A stretch of 64,000 nt of DNA from Neorhizobium alkalisoli (lineage in GTDB: Bacteria > Pseudomonadota > Alphaproteobacteria > Rhizobiales > Rhizobiaceae), in assembly GCF_007829835.1 (NCBI RefSeq), contig NZ_VIWP01000001.1, forward strand, positions 1 through 64,000, read 5' to 3'. Below the pieces are notes generated by a model, which searched no databases, had not been told where the DNA came from, and saw nothing but the letters and a program-made list of their open reading frames with translations. The first letter of the stretch is position 1. The number at the start of each line of letters is the position of its first letter. The position numbers and the translations under genes are program-made. This document shows positions 61,629 to 64,000 of this stretch, one piece after another.

Positions 61629-63782
61629 GTGGCAGACAGTCGATCCTTCGAAAGCATGAGCAAAAGCCTTCCCTTAAGCCCAAGGGCCGCAGACATGCTT
61701 GCCGGCCTTTGGCGCCAGAAGATCCTGTTCGTGCTGGTCGTGGCCGCTGTGCTGGTTGCCACAGTCGGTGCGCTCGTGGTGCTGCCGGTCCGTTATCTCG
61801 CGACGGGAACGGTAATCGTCGCCGAACCGGATCCCGGCGTTGCGGATCCATCTGCATTGCGCACCCAGAATGCCGGCGATCCGGCCGACCTTGAGAGCCA
61901 GTTGATGATCCTGCGGTCTCCGAGACTGGTCAAGCTTGCGCTGGAACAACCAAGCGCGCTGGACGCGCTCAAGCGCGAATGCCGGTCCTCCCGTAGCCTG
62001 TTTTCCGGCAGTCGGAATTGTGATGGGCTGACGTCGGACGATCCGCAGCTGATCGATCGCGTCGGCGGCCTGTATTCGATCGGAACAGCTGGCCGCTCCC
62101 GCGTCATCAACATCGCCTACCAGTCCAATCTGCCCGATGTCGCCCAGTCGCTTGCCAATGCGCTGATCGCCGCCTTCCTTGCCGACCAACGTGACGGCAT
62201 GTCGAGCGGTCGCGAGGAAGCGGCCAAATGGATGTGGCAGGAACTGGCAAGGCTCGACAGCGACATCCGCGCTCAGGATACGCAGATCGAGGATTACCGC
62301 CGCCAGAAGGGTTTGATGCGTGGCGCAACGGCGCCCATCGCCTCCGAGCAGCTGACAAGTATCGGCCAGCAGCTTGCCGCTGCGCAGCAAAACAAGGCAC
62401 AGGCGGCTGCACGCCTCAAGGAAATCCGGGAAGGCCAGTCGGGTGGGGCATCCAGTGCCACCAGCGTTCTCGACAATCGCTCCATCGCCGACCTCAAACA
62501 ACAGATCGCAGCAGCAAGACGCCAGCTGGCCGCGACGACCACGATTTTCGGACCGCGGCATCCGCAGCTCAGGGTCCAGCAGGACGCGCTAGACGCTCTG
62601 CAGCAGCAGCTTTCCGTTGAGACCCGCAAGGTCAGTGAAAGCGCCCAGAAGGATTTTGACGCGGCTTCCAGCCTGGTGAATTCCCTGCAGTCGCAGATGA
62701 AGACTGCGACAGACGAGGCCGGGAAGGCCGCCTCCAATGAAGCCTCTATCGAAGGCATGGTGCGCGGCGTGGCGATCAAGCGCCAGCAATATGCCGAACT
62801 CTACCAGCGCGCCAGCGCGCTCGAAACCGAGCGCCGCTCGCTGATCGGCAGCACGCGTCTGATCAGCCTTGCCGAACTGCCTTTGAAGCCGGTCTTCCCG
62901 AAGAAGGTACCATTCCTCGCCATCGGCCTCGTCCTTGGCCTGATCCTTGGAGCAGTCGCAGCCTTGCTGCGTGACAAGTTTGCCGGCGGACCTTCGTCTG
63001 TGCCCCTCGCTCCGCAGGAGCCGGAGACGCTTGTCGCGTCCAACGCTCCGACTGCGCCGCGCCGGCCGCCGGCCATCATCGAACTGCCCGCCCTCAAGCC
63101 CGGTAGTCTGCTCGACAGCGCGACAATGTCTCTGCCCTCGGCACTCTGGAAGGCTTCGGCGGCACGCGACATGCAGCTGGCGCTGGACGACCTTCTGTCC
63201 GGGCTGCAGGAGCATGGTCTCGGAGACAATGTGAAACGCATCCTCGTCACCTCGGCAAGGGTTGGCCAAGGCAAGACCTTCACCACGATCGCGCTTGCGC
63301 GCGCCGCCGCCCGGGCCGGCATGAAGGTGCTTGCAATCGAATGCGCGTCCGCGCGCGGCGATTTCGAAGAGGCCTTTGTTTTCGACAGCGAAGGCGGGCT
63401 TTCCGATATTCTGAACGACCGTGTCGATCCGGCTTCGATCGTCCAGAGCGGTACGATCGAAGGTTTCCACCTTCTTCCTTCCGGCCACCAGCCGATGTCT
63501 TTCGTTGGCACGGCGAGCCGGCGCAAGATGTCGGCTCTTCTCGAATGGGCGCGCGGTTACGATCTGATTCTGCTCGACGGTCCCTGCCTCGGCGACGAGG
63601 CGACGGCGCTGGCTGCTCTCGTCGATGGCCTGCTGATCTGCACCAATGGCGACGAGCCGTTCCGCGAAGACGGGTTTGCCGGCGGATTGCTCGGGCATCC
63701 GCTCGCCATCGTCGTCACCGCGGCGCGTCCTGCCGAGGTGCAGCGTCCGACTGTTTCCCTCAGCCGAAGCAGGATCGCGTAA
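61629..63782 (+). CDS. Wzc-like polysaccharide co-polymerase with degenerate kinase domain
   Basis: The 717-residue protein has two membrane helices (about 30-55 and 435-455), a coiled-coil periplasmic Wzz part between them, and a C-terminal ATPase domain. Walker A is SARVGQGKTF (about 541-550) and Walker B is LILLDGPCLGD. The usual second Walker motif has Glu in place of Asp (LAIECASARG) and no Tyr-rich tail is seen. It controls chain length and export of exopolysaccharide, but may not act as a tyrosine kinase. Start GTG at 61629. Confidence 0.88.
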   Translation: MADSRSFESMSKSLPLSPRAADMLAGLWRQKILFVLVVAAVLVATVGALVVLPVRYLATGTVIVAEPDPGVADPSALRTQNAGDPADLESQLMILRSPRLVKLALEQPSALDALKRECRSSRSLFSGSRNCDGLTSDDPQLIDRVGGLYSIGTAGRSRVINIAYQSNLPDVAQSLANALIAAFLADQRDGMSSGREEAAKWMWQELARLDSDIRAQDTQIEDYRRQKGLMRGATAPIASEQLTSIGQQLAAAQQNKAQAAARLKEIREGQSGGASSATSVLDNRSIADLKQQIAAARRQLAATTTIFGPRHPQLRVQQDALDALQQQLSVETRKVSESAQKDFDAASSLVNSLQSQMKTATDEAGKAASNEASIEGMVRGVAIKRQQYAELYQRASALETERRSLIGSTRLISLAELPLKPVFPKKVPFLAIGLVLGLILGAVAALLRDKFAGGPSSVPLAPQEPETLVASNAPTAPRRPPAIIELPALKPGSLLDSATMSLPSALWKASAARDMQLALDDLLSGLQEHGLGDNVKRILVTSARVGQGKTFTTIALARAAARAGMKVLAIECASARGDFEEAFVFDSEGGLSDILNDRVDPASIVQSGTIEGFHLLPSGHQPMSFVGTASRRKMSALLEWARGYDLILLDGPCLGDEATALAALVDGLLICTNGDEPFREDGFAGGLLGHPLAIVVTAARPAEVQRPTVSLSRSRIA

Positions 63783-63783
63783 A

Positions 63784-64000
63784 ATGAATGCGCGAGTACT
63801 TTTCGTCAGCCATACGGGCAGCATGTCCGGTGCCGAATATGTTCTCGCCAATCTCACCCGTGGCTGGAAGAACGGGGCAGCCCTGATCTTTGAACAGGGG
63901 CCACTGGCAGAAGCCCTGAAAACCAACGGGCTCGATGTCGAGACCGTGCAGACAGGCGAATCTCTTCGGACGATCCGTCGCGGCGGGTCGCTGCTTGGGG
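63784..64000 (+). CDS. Glycosyltransferase, cut by the window end
   Basis: Only the first 72 residues are visible (MNARVLFVSHTGSMSGAEYV, LANLTRGWKNGAALIFEQG). The start and the SGAEYVLANL block fit a GT4-type enzyme. It begins one base after the Wzc-like stop, so it is part of the same exopolysaccharide operon. Confidence 0.75.
   Translation, partial: MNARVLFVSHTGSMSGAEYVLANLTRGWKNGAALIFEQGPLAEALKTNGLDVETVQTGESLRTIRRGGSLLG

Overview
The gene content and style of this GC-rich window point to a Rhizobiaceae chromosome or large replicon (Rhizobium, Agrobacterium or a relative). The pointers are a glpRDSTPQUV glycerol locus, a pcaR-pcaIJF locus, a rut operon, a RIME-type intergenic repeat, a DUF982 protein and an alphaproteobacterial CCTCCTCCC-type small RNA. 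The species cannot be fixed from sequence reading alone.

Bases 1 to about 18,050 are an accessory, decayed region. It opens with a damaged IS66 element (tnpA, tnpB, broken tnpC) cut by the 24-bp repeated end of another element. Next comes an unusual three-gene operon (2056-4864): a TnsA-like protein that appears to have lost catalytic residues, a soluble FtsH-like AAA+ zinc metalloprotease, and a small unknown protein. An IS66 tnpC 3' remnant lies directly against its end. About 900 bases without a recognisable gene follow, then paoA/paoB remnants, a cytochrome P460 / DUF4405 / cyclophilin-like operon, a LysR regulator divergent from an MFS exporter and a Tat-exported hydrolase, several small rhizobial proteins (DUF982, GrpB, a DUF6634-like protein), a frameshifted CsbD gene, an MHS-type transporter, an oxidoreductase fragment, two helical unknowns and an IS3 remnant.

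From about 18,160 the sequence looks like core genome. A small RNA with four CCTCCTCCC-loop hairpins comes first, then a PAS-GGDEF diguanylate cyclase and the complete glycerol locus: repressor GlpR, dehydrogenase GlpD and the ABC importer GlpSTPQUV. After it lie DoxX, two tiny proteins, 6-phosphogluconate dehydrogenase, an M24 peptidase, a flavin monooxygenase, the IclR-type PcaR with a perfect 13-bp inverted repeat in front of pcaIJF (3-oxoadipate to succinyl-CoA and acetyl-CoA), an S10 peptidase and an EamA permease.

Bases 40,214-51,935 form a peptidoglycan-recycling locus: AnmK, a cytosolic serine beta-lactamase-fold protein, an oligopeptide-type ABC importer, MurQ, an N-acetylglucosamine kinase-like protein, a MurA paralogue and a divergent MurR/RpiR regulator. 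Two matching palindromes, GGAAT-N5-ATTCC, sit in its control regions. The likely flow is import of cell-wall fragments, phosphorylation of anhydroMurNAc, and conversion to GlcNAc-6-phosphate.

The last part holds a ureidoglycine aminohydrolase, a GT2 glycosyltransferase with a large membrane partner, rutABCD without rutE/rutF, and the start of an exopolysaccharide cluster (two GT4 enzymes, a Wzc-like co-polymerase, and a third glycosyltransferase cut by the window end).
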